16,673 nt of DNA from Alteromonadaceae bacterium UBA2620 (GCA_002339125.1 DDJQ01000056.1:54036-70708), one strand, 5' to 3'; positions 1 through 7,433 are shown, numbered from the stretch's first letter. Notes: generated from the letters alone by a model not told the origin. Numbers and translations are program-made.

Positions 1-347
1 CAAATGGCGATATGGTTGGTCATACCGGCGACTTCGACGCGGCAGTTAAAGCCTGTGAAGCGGTAGATAAGTGTATCGGACGCGTAATTGAGGCACTGAA
101 GAAAACCGGCGGTGAGTGCCTGATCACTGCTGACCACGGTAATGCAGAACAAATGGTAGATAACGAGTCTGGCCAGGCTCATACCGCCCATACCAGTGAG
201 CCTGTACCGTTTATTTACTTTGGTCGTGATGCTGAACCCCGTAAGGGCGGCACACTCAGCGATGTAGCGCCGACGATGTTGCATCTGATGGGCGTTGAGC
301 AACCAGAAGAAATGACCGGCAAAACTATCATGACTCTAAAATCTTAA
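1..347 (+). CDS. gpmI: 2,3-bisphosphoglycerate-independent phosphoglycerate mutase, C-terminal part (5' truncated by window edge)
   Basis: This is the last ~115 codons of the Mn-dependent phosphoglycerate mutase that interconverts 3- and 2-phosphoglycerate in cytosolic glycolysis. The frame is open from base 3, so the gene begins outside the window. Visible family motifs are NGDMVGHTG at the very start (Asp and His known as metal ligands in the family), TADHGNAEQM (an Asp-His metal pair) and QAHTAHTSEPVP (a further metal-binding His). The C-terminal LSDVAPTMLHLMG matches GpmI proteins. The stop codon lies 8 nt before the envC start, so the two are probably co-transcribed, as in the gpmI-envC-yibQ cluster of E. 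coli. The identification is secure; only the upstream part is unseen. Confidence 0.95.
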   Translation, partial: NGDMVGHTGDFDAAVKACEAVDKCIGRVIEALKKTGGECLITADHGNAEQMVDNESGQAHTAHTSEPVPFIYFGRDAEPRKGGTLSDVAPTMLHLMGVEQPEEMTGKTIMTLKS

Positions 348-355
348 ATAGAGAT

Positions 356-1513
356 ATGCAGCCCATCATAGTGTTGCTAAAGAACTGTGCCATCAGCCTT
401 GTGCTGGTGGCATTGTTGTATGGGCTATCGCCTGCTGGCCTTGTCTTTGCGCAAAGTAATGACGCCGAGCAGGAACTGGCGGAGCTACAGGAAGAATTAA
501 AAGCCCGTCAACAGGCACTGCAGGGCAGTAAAGCCGATGCCCAGGAACTGCAATCCGTGCTGGAACAATCAGAAAAAGACATCGGTGCAGTGGCCCGGCG
601 GCTCAATAACACAAAAACCGCGTTGGCCGAAAACCGCGACCAGCAGGAAAGCCTCAAAAGCCGGCGTGATGAGCTTGAGCAAGCTATTGCTCAGCAACAG
701 GAACTGCTTGGCGGTCAGCTAAGAACCGCTTTTATCTCCGGTAACTACGACTATGCCAAAATGGTGTTTTACCAGGAGGACGCCGCGCGCTTCGAACGCG
801 TGCTGACTTACTACAAATACCTGAATGAAGCCCGACAGAAAGAAATCACTCAGTTTAAAGCAAGTGTCACCGAGCTGGAGCAGGTTAATGCTGAATTGCA
901 GGCTAAGGCTCAGGAGTTAACCGCGTTGCTGAGCGATCAGGAGCGTCAGCAAAATGAACTGGTTGCCCGCCAACAGGATCGCCAGCAAACACTGGTAAAG
1001 CTGCGTAGCAAAATTGCCAGCGAAGAAAGCCGGATTGCGCAGTTAAGAGAAGCGGAACAGGCACTGGTAGAGGCCATCGAGCGTGCTCAGCGGGCCAGTC
1101 AGGTGCCGCAGGAGTTAACCGGCTTATCCGGCGAAAAGGGAAAGTTACTTAAGCCTGCCAACGGTACACTGCGGCGTTTATTTGGTAAGCGTCGTCAGGG
1201 CCAGGTGCGATGGAAAGGGATCATGATAGATGGCCGCGAAGGCAGTTCGGTAAAAGCCATTGCCCATGGCCGGGTCATTTATTCTGACTGGCTGAGAGGC
1301 TTCGGCCTGGTCACTATTATTGAACACGGTGATGGTTATATGTCGGTCTACGGACACAATCAGGCACTGCTGCGCTCGGCCGGTGATGCGGTGGCCAAAG
1401 GCGAGACCGTGGCATTACTGGGTCAGAGTGGCGGTCAGTCTTCACCTAATTTGTATTTTGAGATACGCCATAAGGGCAAAGCACTTAACCCGTTACAGTG
1501 GCTGGATATTTAG
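356..1513 (+). CDS. envC: EnvC, murein hydrolase activator (coiled coil + degenerate LytM/M23 domain)
   Basis: A periplasmic activator of the cell-division amidases AmiA/AmiB, recruited by FtsEX in E. coli. The 385-aa product has a signal peptide (hydrophobic residues ~10-31, likely cleavage after VFA at ~32), a long Gln/Glu/Lys/Arg-rich coiled coil (~35-250) and a C-terminal LytM fold (~262-385). The domain is catalytically degenerate, as in true EnvC: the first zinc-ligand His is replaced in KGIMIDG, and the HxH motif reads YFEIRH. This argues for an activator and against an active endopeptidase. WKGIMIDGREGSSVKAIAHG and the SGGQSSPNLYFEIRHKGKA stretch follow E. coli EnvC closely. The ATG lies 8 nt after gpmI and has only a weak purine-rich GAGAT before it, which may mean translation partly coupled to gpmI. 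Confidence 0.95.
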   Translation: MQPIIVLLKNCAISLVLVALLYGLSPAGLVFAQSNDAEQELAELQEELKARQQALQGSKADAQELQSVLEQSEKDIGAVARRLNNTKTALAENRDQQESLKSRRDELEQAIAQQQELLGGQLRTAFISGNYDYAKMVFYQEDAARFERVLTYYKYLNEARQKEITQFKASVTELEQVNAELQAKAQELTALLSDQERQQNELVARQQDRQQTLVKLRSKIASEESRIAQLREAEQALVEAIERAQRASQVPQELTGLSGEKGKLLKPANGTLRRLFGKRRQGQVRWKGIMIDGREGSSVKAIAHGRVIYSDWLRGFGLVTIIEHGDGYMSVYGHNQALLRSAGDAVAKGETVALLGQSGGQSSPNLYFEIRHKGKALNPLQWLDI

Positions 1514-1577
1514 CCTATTCGTATAGCCTGGGCCAGACTGGTATGGATGCAGATAAGGCGGTTGATGGCAGTTGATA

Positions 1578-1606
1578 TTGGTAATTGTGAACCCGGCTGG
1601 TATGCT
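1578..1606 (+). promoter_or_regulatory. Possible sigma-70 promoter for the yibQ-type gene
   Basis: TTGGTA at 1578-1583 and TATGCT at 1601-1606 are 17 bp apart. TGG directly before the -10 gives an extended -10 (TGN) feature. Each hexamer matches only 4 of 6 consensus bases. The gene could also simply be read from envC, 135 nt upstream. Confidence 0.3.
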
Positions 1607-1648
1607 AGCGGCCATAACAATTACAAATAATCAGGTTTAAGTGCGCTC

Positions 1649-2467
1649 TTGAAACAGCTCGGTATATATTGCGTTATTGTGTGGGGAATGCTGGTTAGCC
1701 AGACAACAACGGCTGCCAGTCGTGCGACCGCACATCAGCCATCCCAGGCACCTGCGGAACTTTATATCATCATTGATGATATGGGTTATCGTGTCACCGA
1801 CGAACGGGCATTTGCGCTGCCTGAAGCAGTGACTTTTTCCATTTTGCCCCATACACCCCAGGGTAAGGCCTTTGCTAAGCGAGCACATGCCCAATCCCGT
1901 GATGTAATGCTGCATCTGCCAATGGAAGCGCAATCCGACAAACCGCTGGGGCCCGGAGCCATCACCTCTTCGATGTATGCCAACGAAATTACCGCAACCT
2001 TTGAGGCTGCTCTTGCCTCGGTTCCTTATGCTATTGGCGTTAACAATCACATGGGCAGTGTACTCACGGCCTCGGGCCAGGCGCTACAACCGCTGATGAA
2101 TGTGATTAAACACACCGGGTTGTTTTTTGTTGATAGTCGCACCACGCGCTTTACCGTGGCCCAACAGGTGGCCCGTGAAAAACAGATCCCCAATGCCAGA
2201 CGTCACGTGTTTCTGGATCATGAACAAACCGAAGACTTCATGAATGAGCAGTGGCAGCGGGCGATTGCGTTAACCCGTAAGTACACCAAAGTGATTATAA
2301 TTGCTCATCCCCACCCGGGAACCATCGAGTTTCTGCAGGAAAAACTCGCTAACCTGCCGGCACAGCACTTCGCGCTTAAATCAATGCACGACTACTTTGC
2401 TAAACCTGACACACCGCAACGTGAATACGCCAGCAGCACTCAGGTAAGTGTTGCCGCGCCTAACTAA
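1649..2467 (+). CDS. yibQ: Divergent polysaccharide deacetylase family protein (YibQ/DUF610-like)
   Basis: A 272-aa predicted periplasmic protein of the divergent polysaccharide deacetylase family (YibQ in E. coli, biochemical role poorly defined). The start is a TTG at 1649. It gives a Lys near the N-terminus, a hydrophobic core (GIYCVIVWGMLV) and an Ala-rich cleavage region around residues 20-26, so the whole signal peptide is kept. An internal ATG at 1688 follows GTGGGGA, but using it would remove most of the signal peptide. Family motifs in order: IIIDDMGY (~33-40), HLPMEA, GVNNHMGS, FFVDSRTT, RHVFLDHEQ and IIIAHPHPGT. The paired Asp and His residues fit a polysaccharide-deacetylase-like NodB fold. 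Its position after envC is the conserved gammaproteobacterial order and suggests an envelope role. The family call is firm; substrate and activity are unknown. Confidence 0.9.
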   Translation: MKQLGIYCVIVWGMLVSQTTTAASRATAHQPSQAPAELYIIIDDMGYRVTDERAFALPEAVTFSILPHTPQGKAFAKRAHAQSRDVMLHLPMEAQSDKPLGPGAITSSMYANEITATFEAALASVPYAIGVNNHMGSVLTASGQALQPLMNVIKHTGLFFVDSRTTRFTVAQQVAREKQIPNARRHVFLDHEQTEDFMNEQWQRAIALTRKYTKVIIIAHPHPGTIEFLQEKLANLPAQHFALKSMHDYFAKPDTPQREYASSTQVSVAAPN

Positions 2468-2555
2468 GTAATCGCTCTTAGCAAGGTTTTAAGCTATTAC
2501 CCTATGTCATTCGTCGTAATTTGCCGCTAATTGCATGAAGATCGTTGATGGGATC

Positions 2556-2583
2556 TTGAAAAAACTCAGGGATGTTATATTAT
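2556..2583 (+). promoter_or_regulatory. Predicted promoter of the MerC-family gene, overlapped by the Zur box
   Basis: A -35 TTGAAA (2556-2561), a 16-bp spacer and a -10 TATTAT (2578-2583, 5 of 6 consensus bases) lie about 25 bp upstream of the MerC-family start codon. The -10 sits inside the 2571-2589 palindrome, so a bound repressor would block RNA polymerase directly. Confidence 0.5.
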
Positions 2584-2589
2584 AACATC
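2571..2589. promoter_or_regulatory. Zur (zinc uptake regulator) operator palindrome
   Basis: GATGTTATATTATAACATC is a perfect inverted repeat with 9-bp arms around one T. Its core ATGTTATA-N-TATAACAT equals the known gammaproteobacterial Zur consensus at every arm position. It overlaps the predicted -10 element and ends 19 nt before the ATG of the MerC-family gene, the usual place for repression by zinc-loaded Zur. The palindrome is seen directly. The Zur assignment rests on my knowledge of the consensus. Confidence 0.8.
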
Positions 2590-2608
2590 AGCTAAAGGTA
2601 AGGTAGTT

Positions 2609-3025
2609 ATGCAATCACCCATCGACAATCCAACATTTTTAGACCGGCTTGGGATCTGGATCTCAAGTCTGTGCGCTTTGCATTGTCTGGCGATCCCGCT
2701 GCTGCCATTGCTGGCTTCCAGTATGTTTGGCCAAACCTGGTTTGAACGGACTATTTTAAGTCTGTCTATTCTTATCGGTAGCGTCGCGCTTATCAGCGGT
2801 GCCGTGCGCTACCATGGTAAATACTACCCGTTGTTGCTACTGCTAAGTGGCGGGGTGATTTACTGGTTTAAAGACATGTTTGGTGAGTCCGGCGAGCCTT
2901 TTACTATCGCTTTTGGCGCCGGCCTGATTATTCTCGGCCACTGGCTAAACCTGCGATTGTGCCGAAAGTGTCGATGCTGCAAAGGCAAAGTGGTTTCTCA
3001 GCATCTGGCCAGTAATCATCGCTAA
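2609..3025 (+). CDS. MerC-family small membrane protein, predicted Zur-regulated
   Basis: A 138-aa inner-membrane protein of the MerC family. Four hydrophobic segments are visible at roughly 14-38, 45-65, 72-88 and 97-115. A Cys22-Ala-Leu-His-Cys26 motif lies in the first helix, and a Cys cluster (C118, C121, C123, C124) follows the last helix, with His at 111, 132 and 137. Classical MerC carries Hg(II) across the inner membrane using Cys pairs. Here there are no mer genes nearby, and the promoter carries a Zur box, so a role in zinc acquisition or trafficking under zinc limitation is more likely (inference). The ATG has AAGGTAAGG about 6-12 nt upstream. It is a single-gene unit: yibQ is 141 nt upstream and the next gene converges with only 2 nt between the stop codons. 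The family call is fairly firm; the transported metal is not known. Confidence 0.85.
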   Translation: MQSPIDNPTFLDRLGIWISSLCALHCLAIPLLPLLASSMFGQTWFERTILSLSILIGSVALISGAVRYHGKYYPLLLLLSGGVIYWFKDMFGESGEPFTIAFGAGLIILGHWLNLRLCRKCRCCKGKVVSQHLASNHR

Positions 3026-3027
3026 GG

Positions 3028-3726
3028 TTATTCCCCGGGGCTAAGTATTTGTCTGGCTACGTCCGGCACGTTGGTAAAAATCCCATCCACGCCCCAGGCT
3101 TTCAGCATCAGCATATCCTCAGGATAATCCACGGTATACACCAGTACTTTTAAACCTGCCTGACGGGCTTCTTTAACATAGAACTCATCCACTACATCCA
3201 GTGCCATATGGAGCGAAAAGGCATCCAGATCATGGGCGAAACCCAACCCATTCTCGGGATAGGTAGCAGTGAGTGCGCCAATGTGCACCTGCGGCCAGGC
3301 GGCCTTAATCTGACGGATCCAGCGGTGATTGAATGAAGAGATAATCAGGTTCTCAGCCGGGAAGCCGCTCTGAGCAAGGCCCTGGCGAATTTTCTCCAGC
3401 CAGCTATCCACATTACTCAGGTGTTTAATTTCCACATTAAGCACGGCGTCTGCGGGCAGAATTTCGAATACCTCTGCCAGATAGGGGATGACTTCACCAT
3501 TACCGGCATCCAGACTACGCAGGTATGAAAGCGGATGGCTGGTAACCATGCCCTTGCCGTTAGTAGTGCGGTTTAACCAGCGGTCATGAATAATGACAAT
3601 TTCATCTTCGACCTGATAAACATCGAGTTCGATACCCGTTGCCTGTTGCGTCATGGCCAGTGAAAACGCGGCCAGAGTATTTTCAGGTGCTGCTGCGCTG
3701 GCGCCGCGGTGACCTAAGATCCACAT
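3028..3726 (-). CDS. ugpQ: Glycerophosphodiester phosphodiesterase (GDPD), cytosolic UgpQ type
   Basis: Hydrolyses glycerophosphodiesters such as glycerophosphoethanolamine to glycerol-3-phosphate and an alcohol. The 232-aa protein begins WILGHRGASAAAPENT. The catalytic residues of the TIM-barrel GDPD family are present: H6 and R7, E33 and D35 in IELDV, H47 in IIHD, and E99/K101 in NVEIK. No signal peptide precedes the HRG motif, so it is cytosolic like UgpQ rather than periplasmic like GlpQ. It is the last gene of a minus-strand group, starting 5 nt after the stop of the EamA transporter gene, and so is likely co-transcribed with psd. No hairpin terminator is visible in the 2-nt gap to the converging MerC-family gene. 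The enzyme class is firm; the gene symbol is by resemblance. Confidence 0.9.
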   Translation of the reverse strand: MWILGHRGASAAAPENTLAAFSLAMTQQATGIELDVYQVEDEIVIIHDRWLNRTTNGKGMVTSHPLSYLRSLDAGNGEVIPYLAEVFEILPADAVLNVEIKHLSNVDSWLEKIRQGLAQSGFPAENLIISSFNHRWIRQIKAAWPQVHIGALTATYPENGLGFAHDLDAFSLHMALDVVDEFYVKEARQAGLKVLVYTVDYPEDMLMLKAWGVDGIFTNVPDVARQILSPGE

Positions 3727-3731
3727 AACGA

Positions 3732-4607
3732 TTACTCATTGGTGGCAGATGCTGATTTATGGGTGTTTACTGTTTCATAAATTGACGCTGAGGTCACTAA
3801 AATTCCGCCCAGCAGGGTCTGCCATCCCGGCGACTCGTTAAGCAGGATAATGGCAAAAATCACCCCATAAAAAGGCTGCATACAGGCGATTAGTGAAAAG
3901 GTTTTAGCACGCAGGTGGGCCAGGCTATTCGCCACGAGCGCATGAGGCAGCGCCGTAAATGCCGTACCCAGTGCCAGCAGCAACAACCATACGCTGGTGT
4001 CCTGCTGGGTACTTGTCAGGTCACTGAACGGTAGCAGGCATAAAACAATAATCAGCGTTTGCCAGGCCATGGAACGGGCACCGCTATAGTGAGAAAAGTA
4101 CTTTCTTAAGGATAGGTTTCGTACTGCATAAAGGACTGCTGAAATCACACCGAGTCCCACGCCAAGCGTTACATCATTATCCAACGATATTTCAGGCACA
4201 ATTAACACGATACCGATAACAACCACCAGTGCGCTGAGCATGTCTTGCCAGGCCAGTCGGGTTTTCTCAAACAGCGGTTCCAGTAATACGGTAATCACCG
4301 GAAAAGTGAACATGGCAATCATCCCTACCGAGACACCAGCGTACTGCATGGAAGCAAAATAGGTGGCCCAGTGAGCCGCCATCAGCACGCCAAGCCCAAC
4401 GGCAATAAAATAATCGAGGCGGCGTTCAAGACGCAGATGCTCTCTGCCAGCCCTGACGAATAAGCACAAGGCAAGACAGGCAAACAGACTTCGCCCCAAC
4501 GTAATGTCGATGGCGTTTAGCGGGATGATCTTGGAAAAGAGCCCGGTACCTCCTAAAAGCACAACCGCAAGGTGAAGGGTAACAAGGCTCTTTTTAACGG
4601 GATCCAT
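3732..4607 (-). CDS. DMT superfamily transporter, EamA type
   Basis: A 291-aa polytopic inner-membrane protein with about ten hydrophobic helices arranged as two repeated EamA halves (~8-135 and ~145-280). The second half contains HALVANSLAHLRAKTFSLIA and a conserved Pro-Gly turn in NESPGWQTLLGG, both typical of drug/metabolite exporters. The substrate cannot be read from the sequence. Its ATG shares the A of the psd stop codon (TAATG on the minus strand), which implies translational coupling, and the GDPD gene follows after 5 nt. Sitting between psd and a GDPD suggests, without proof, handling of a phospholipid-derived or related metabolite. Confidence 0.85.
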   Translation of the reverse strand: MDPVKKSLVTLHLAVVLLGGTGLFSKIIPLNAIDITLGRSLFACLALCLFVRAGREHLRLERRLDYFIAVGLGVLMAAHWATYFASMQYAGVSVGMIAMFTFPVITVLLEPLFEKTRLAWQDMLSALVVVIGIVLIVPEISLDNDVTLGVGLGVISAVLYAVRNLSLRKYFSHYSGARSMAWQTLIIVLCLLPFSDLTSTQQDTSVWLLLLALGTAFTALPHALVANSLAHLRAKTFSLIACMQPFYGVIFAIILLNESPGWQTLLGGILVTSASIYETVNTHKSASATNE

Positions 4608-5473
4608 TAATCAGCGGCAGGGGCTGTTTTGGTCGCAAAAGGCTGGCCTAGCCGGGTAACCTGCTCAAGGGCCAGATCGGCAAAGTCGACCTTATCCGGC
4701 TCAAAACACACCACAATCGTTGAGCCCAGCTTAAACTGACCAAGCTCTTCACCTTTCGCCAGATTAATCCCTTCGTCGCCTTCGTAGCGCCAGTGAGTGA
4801 CATGCTTACCGGCTGGCGGGGTAACGGTGCCGGCCCAAACGGTATCGATACTGGCAACAATCGTTGCACCCACCAGTACAATGGCCATTTTGCCCACCGG
4901 CGTATCATAAATGGTGACTACCCGCTCGTTGCGGGCAAACAAGCCAGGTACATTTTCTGCCGTTAGCGGATTCACTGAAAACAGTTCGCCGGGCACATAC
5001 ACCATGTCGGTAAGCTTGCCTTCGATAGGCATATGAATACGGTGGTAGTCCTTAGGCGACAGATAGATAGTGGCAAACTTACCGCCTTTAAATGGCTGGG
5101 CCAGATCCGGGTTGCCACCCAGTAAAGCCGATAAGGTAAACTTGTGGCCTTTGGCCTGAATAAGATCTTCGCCAACTATATCACCAAACTGGCTGACGGT
5201 GCCGTCTACAGAATGACACAGCACGTCGTCATTTTCTTCAATAGGACGTACGCCGGGCTTTAACGGGCGGGTAAAGAAAGCATTAAAGGTACGATAGTCT
5301 TCTGGCTGAGAGTACATTGCCTCGTCCATATTGACCTTAAACTGTTTAATAAACAGCTTGATCAGCCAGGTAGTCAGGGCGCCTGCTTCTGCGGCGGCCA
5401 GTTTACCCACTAACCGGGAAATAAGGTGTTTAGGCAGTACATACTGCAGGTTGACTTTAAACCAATTCAACAA
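4607..5473 (-). CDS. psd: Phosphatidylserine decarboxylase proenzyme
   Basis: Converts phosphatidylserine to phosphatidylethanolamine at the inner membrane. The proenzyme cleaves itself at LGST to make the pyruvoyl cofactor. The 288-aa product has the LGST motif at residues 249-252 with S251 as the pyruvoyl precursor, and D90 (SVDGT) and H147 (HRIHMP), which match the Asp-His-Ser self-cleavage triad described for E. coli Psd. The start is a TTG at 5473, giving MLNWFK like the E. coli N-terminus (MLNSFK). An AGGAG at 5486-5482 sits 8 nt before it, and no ATG or GTG fits. It is shorter than E. coli Psd because it lacks the long acidic C-terminal tail. It lies downstream of rsgA, as in many gammaproteobacteria, and overlaps the transporter gene by one base. 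Confidence 0.96.
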   Translation of the reverse strand: MLNWFKVNLQYVLPKHLISRLVGKLAAAEAGALTTWLIKLFIKQFKVNMDEAMYSQPEDYRTFNAFFTRPLKPGVRPIEENDDVLCHSVDGTVSQFGDIVGEDLIQAKGHKFTLSALLGGNPDLAQPFKGGKFATIYLSPKDYHRIHMPIEGKLTDMVYVPGELFSVNPLTAENVPGLFARNERVVTIYDTPVGKMAIVLVGATIVASIDTVWAGTVTPPAGKHVTHWRYEGDEGINLAKGEELGQFKLGSTIVVCFEPDKVDFADLALEQVTRLGQPFATKTAPAAD

Positions 5474-5481
5474 AGTGAATG

Positions 5482-5486
5482 CTCCT
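5482..5486 (-). promoter_or_regulatory. Ribosome binding site fixing the psd TTG start
   Basis: AGGAG on the minus strand is separated by 8 nt from the TTG at 5473-5471, which is followed by a second TTG coding Leu2. The spacing picks the first TTG and keeps the conserved MLNxFK N-terminus. Confidence 0.7.
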
Positions 5487-5538
5487 AATTACATGTTGTC
5501 TGGCACAGCCTGAGGGCTATTTGCGCCTAATGGTGCCT

Positions 5539-5544
5539 ATTGTA
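5539..5544 (-). promoter_or_regulatory. Possible -10 element for a separate psd promoter
   Basis: TACAAT (5 of 6 consensus) lies in the 104-bp rsgA-psd gap, about 65 bp upstream of the psd start. No good -35 is found at normal spacing, so the site is weak or activator-dependent, or simply chance. Confidence 0.25.
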
Positions 5545-5577
5545 GCTGATTTTGCGGGGAAACATATCAACATAAGG

Positions 5578-6624
5578 TTATGGTTCATCAGGGTTTGATA
5601 TAAGACGGTTCGCATATGCCGGGCGCTGCTCGGCCATGGCGGCGATGATCCTATGATAATTATCATAGCGCTGCTGATTGATTTTACCCTCTTCTACGGC
5701 CTGACGAATGATGCAGCCCGGATCGTTGAGGTGTTTACAGTCGCGGAATTTACAGCCGCCCAGGTAATCTCTGAATTCAATAAAGCCCCAGGTAATGCGT
5801 TCCTGAGGCAGGTGCCATAAGGCAAATTCACGGACTCCGGGAGAGTCGATCAACTCCCCGCCAGAAGGAATGGGTAATAATTTTGCGGCGGTAGTAGTGT
5901 GTGTGCCTAAACCAGAGTTTTCGGAAATCTCACCCACTAATTCGTCGGCATCGGGCAGTACCTGATTGATGATACTCGATTTACCCACCCCGGACTGACC
6001 CACAAACACGCTGGTTTTATCGCGTAAGCGTTCATGAAGCTCAGCAATGCCTTCGCCACTTTTGCAACTGGTAAGCAATAACTCGTAGCCAAGCTGCTGG
6101 TAGATGGCCAGGGAGGCACTCACGGTTTCACGTTCTTCTTCACTTAACAGCTCGACTTTATTAAGCACCAGTAAGGGCTTGATGTCGGTGTCTTCACAGG
6201 CCACCAGATAGCGGTCGATAATGTTCAGCGACAATTCCGGCTTTACCGACGACACCACGATAATCTGGTCGATATTGGCGGCAATGGGTTTAACGCCATC
6301 ATAAAAATCCGGGCGGGTCAGCACGGTGCGCCGATCCTGTACAATTTCAATAACCCCGCCTATATTTTCGTCGGGGACTTCGGAACGGGCAAACAGCACC
6401 TCATCACCGCACACTACCGATTCGATGGTGCGACGAATATGGCAACGAACCACGTTGCCTTCGGTGTCCTGAACATCGGCTTGTTTACCAAAACGACCAA
6501 TTACCCGGCCAGCCAGCAAAGAGGATAAATCAGGAGATGATTGCTGTTTGCGAGATAGGCGTTTCTGGCGGTTTGCCGCTACCTGTCGCTTTTGTCGATG
6601 GGATAATTTGGGTTTCTTGGCCAC
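5578..6624 (-). CDS. rsgA: Small ribosomal subunit biogenesis GTPase RsgA
   Basis: A circularly permuted GTPase that checks late 30S subunit maturation. The 348-aa protein has a basic N-terminus (MAKKPKLSHRQKRQ), an OB-fold (~35-105) and a GTPase domain in permuted order: G4 NKVE (155-158), G1 GQSGVGKS (209-216), G2 THTTT (241-245), G3 DSPG (260-263). The C-terminal zinc module shows C291, C296, H298 and C304. The start is a GTG at 6624. The upstream ATG at 6657 is in another frame, and the N-terminus from the GTG matches E. coli RsgA well. It is divergent from orn and followed 104 nt later by psd, the same arrangement as in E. coli. Confidence 0.96.
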   Translation of the reverse strand: MAKKPKLSHRQKRQVAANRQKRLSRKQQSSPDLSSLLAGRVIGRFGKQADVQDTEGNVVRCHIRRTIESVVCGDEVLFARSEVPDENIGGVIEIVQDRRTVLTRPDFYDGVKPIAANIDQIIVVSSVKPELSLNIIDRYLVACEDTDIKPLLVLNKVELLSEEERETVSASLAIYQQLGYELLLTSCKSGEGIAELHERLRDKTSVFVGQSGVGKSSIINQVLPDADELVGEISENSGLGTHTTTAAKLLPIPSGGELIDSPGVREFALWHLPQERITWGFIEFRDYLGGCKFRDCKHLNDPGCIIRQAVEEGKINQQRYDNYHRIIAAMAEQRPAYANRLISNPDEP

Positions 6625-6656
6625 GCCGTTCTCGAAGTTTGCGTTTTAGGCTGTGC

Positions 6657-6686
6657 ATGATACCTTTTGTGCACTTTATGTGTCAC
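6657..6686 (-). promoter_or_regulatory. Predicted sigma-70 promoter for rsgA
   Basis: On the minus strand, -35 GTGACA (6686-6681) and -10 TATCAT (6662-6657) each match 5 of 6 consensus bases with an 18-bp spacer. Transcription would begin near 6650, about 25 nt before the GTG start. It lies in the 88-bp divergent gap shared with orn, for which I see no comparably good promoter. Confidence 0.5.
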
Positions 6687-6712
6687 CTCTTGAGAGAAAA
6701 TAGGCAAGGTTA

Positions 6713-7258
6713 ATGGCAAAAAACAATGACAACCTGGTGTGGATCGATATGGAAATGACCGGTCTGGACCCTGAAACCTGTAAAGTACTGGAAATTGCCA
6801 CTATTGTGACGGACCCCCAGCTAAATGTTATTGCCGAAGGGCCGGTGATTGCCGTGCACCAGAGCGATGCAATTCTTGATGGCATGGATGAGTGGTGTAC
6901 CCGGGTACATGGCGAGAGTGGTCTTACTCAGCGTTGTCGTGACAGTGAGTTTGACGAAGATGCTGCGGCTAAACAAACCATTGCCTTTTTGGCCCAATAC
7001 GTTGATGCCGGCAAATCACCCCTGTGTGGTAACAGTATAGGTCAGGATCGTCGCTTCATGGTGAAATACATGCCAGAGCTTGAAGCGTACTTCCATTATC
7101 GCAATGTGGATGTTAGTACCATTAAAGAGCTGGTTCGTCGCTGGAAGCCGGAGGCGCTCGATGGATTTACCAAGCAGGGCACTCATCAGGCACTGGATGA
7201 TATTCGTGAATCTATCGCTGAAATGCAGTTCTATCGCGAGAAAGTGTTTAGTATTTAA
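6713..7258 (+). CDS. orn: Oligoribonuclease, DEDDh 3'-5' exonuclease
   Basis: Degrades 2-5 nt RNA fragments (including pGpG from cyclic-di-GMP turnover) to mononucleotides in the cytosol. The 181-aa length equals E. coli Orn. All catalytic residues sit at the canonical numbers: D12 and E14 (IDMEMTGLD), D112 (GQDRRF), H158 and D163 (THQALDDIRES). The ATG at 6713 is preceded by AAGGT with 4-5 nt spacing. It is divergent from rsgA and followed by tRNA-Gly, matching the rsgA-orn-glyVXY neighbourhood of E. coli. Confidence 0.97.
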   Translation: MAKNNDNLVWIDMEMTGLDPETCKVLEIATIVTDPQLNVIAEGPVIAVHQSDAILDGMDEWCTRVHGESGLTQRCRDSEFDEDAAAKQTIAFLAQYVDAGKSPLCGNSIGQDRRFMVKYMPELEAYFHYRNVDVSTIKELVRRWKPEALDGFTKQGTHQALDDIRESIAEMQFYREKVFSI

Positions 7259-7297
7259 GCATTCAGACAAAAAAACGCAAAAAAATGAAAATAGGTG

Positions 7298-7325
7298 TTG
7301 CACTGGCAAAATAATTTTGTAAAAT
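7298..7325 (+). promoter_or_regulatory. Promoter of tRNA-Gly with GC-rich discriminator
   Basis: TTGCAC (7298-7303), a 16-bp spacer and TAAAAT (7320-7325), preceded by TG, are followed by GCGCACC. A GC-rich stretch between the -10 and the start site is typical of stable-RNA promoters under stringent control. Transcription should begin near 7332, about 26 nt before the mature tRNA. Confidence 0.6.
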
Positions 7326-7357
7326 GCGCACCACTTCAAACGAAGTACCACTCTTAA

Positions 7358-7433
7358 GCGGGAATAGCTCAGTTGGTAGAGCACAACCTTGCCAAGGTTG
7401 GGGTCGCGAGTTCGAATCTCGTTTCCCGCTCCA
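7358..7433 (+). tRNA. tRNA-Gly (anticodon GCC)
   Basis: A complete 76-nt cloverleaf with encoded CCA. The acceptor stem GCGGGAA pairs with TTCCCGC, the D-arm is GCTC...GAGC, the anticodon stem is CAACC/GGTTG with anticodon GCC at 7391-7393, and the T-arm is GCGAG/CTCGT around TTCGAAT. Discriminator base T and CCA end the gene at 7433. The sequence is nearly the E. coli glyV/X/Y tRNA, and like those it lies just downstream of orn. Confidence 0.98.

Noticed and set aside
356..1513. Active M23 endopeptidase
   Set aside because: Zinc-ligand positions are replaced, as in EnvC, so it is called an activator rather than an enzyme.
1637..2050. 137-codon open frame on the minus strand opposite the yibQ-type gene
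   Set aside because: It lies wholly within a gene with clear family motifs, its product has no recognisable domain, and it is a frame shadow.
7016..7384. 122-codon minus-strand open frame across orn and the tRNA-Gly gene
   Set aside because: It overlaps a conserved exonuclease gene and a tRNA; the product shows no domain.
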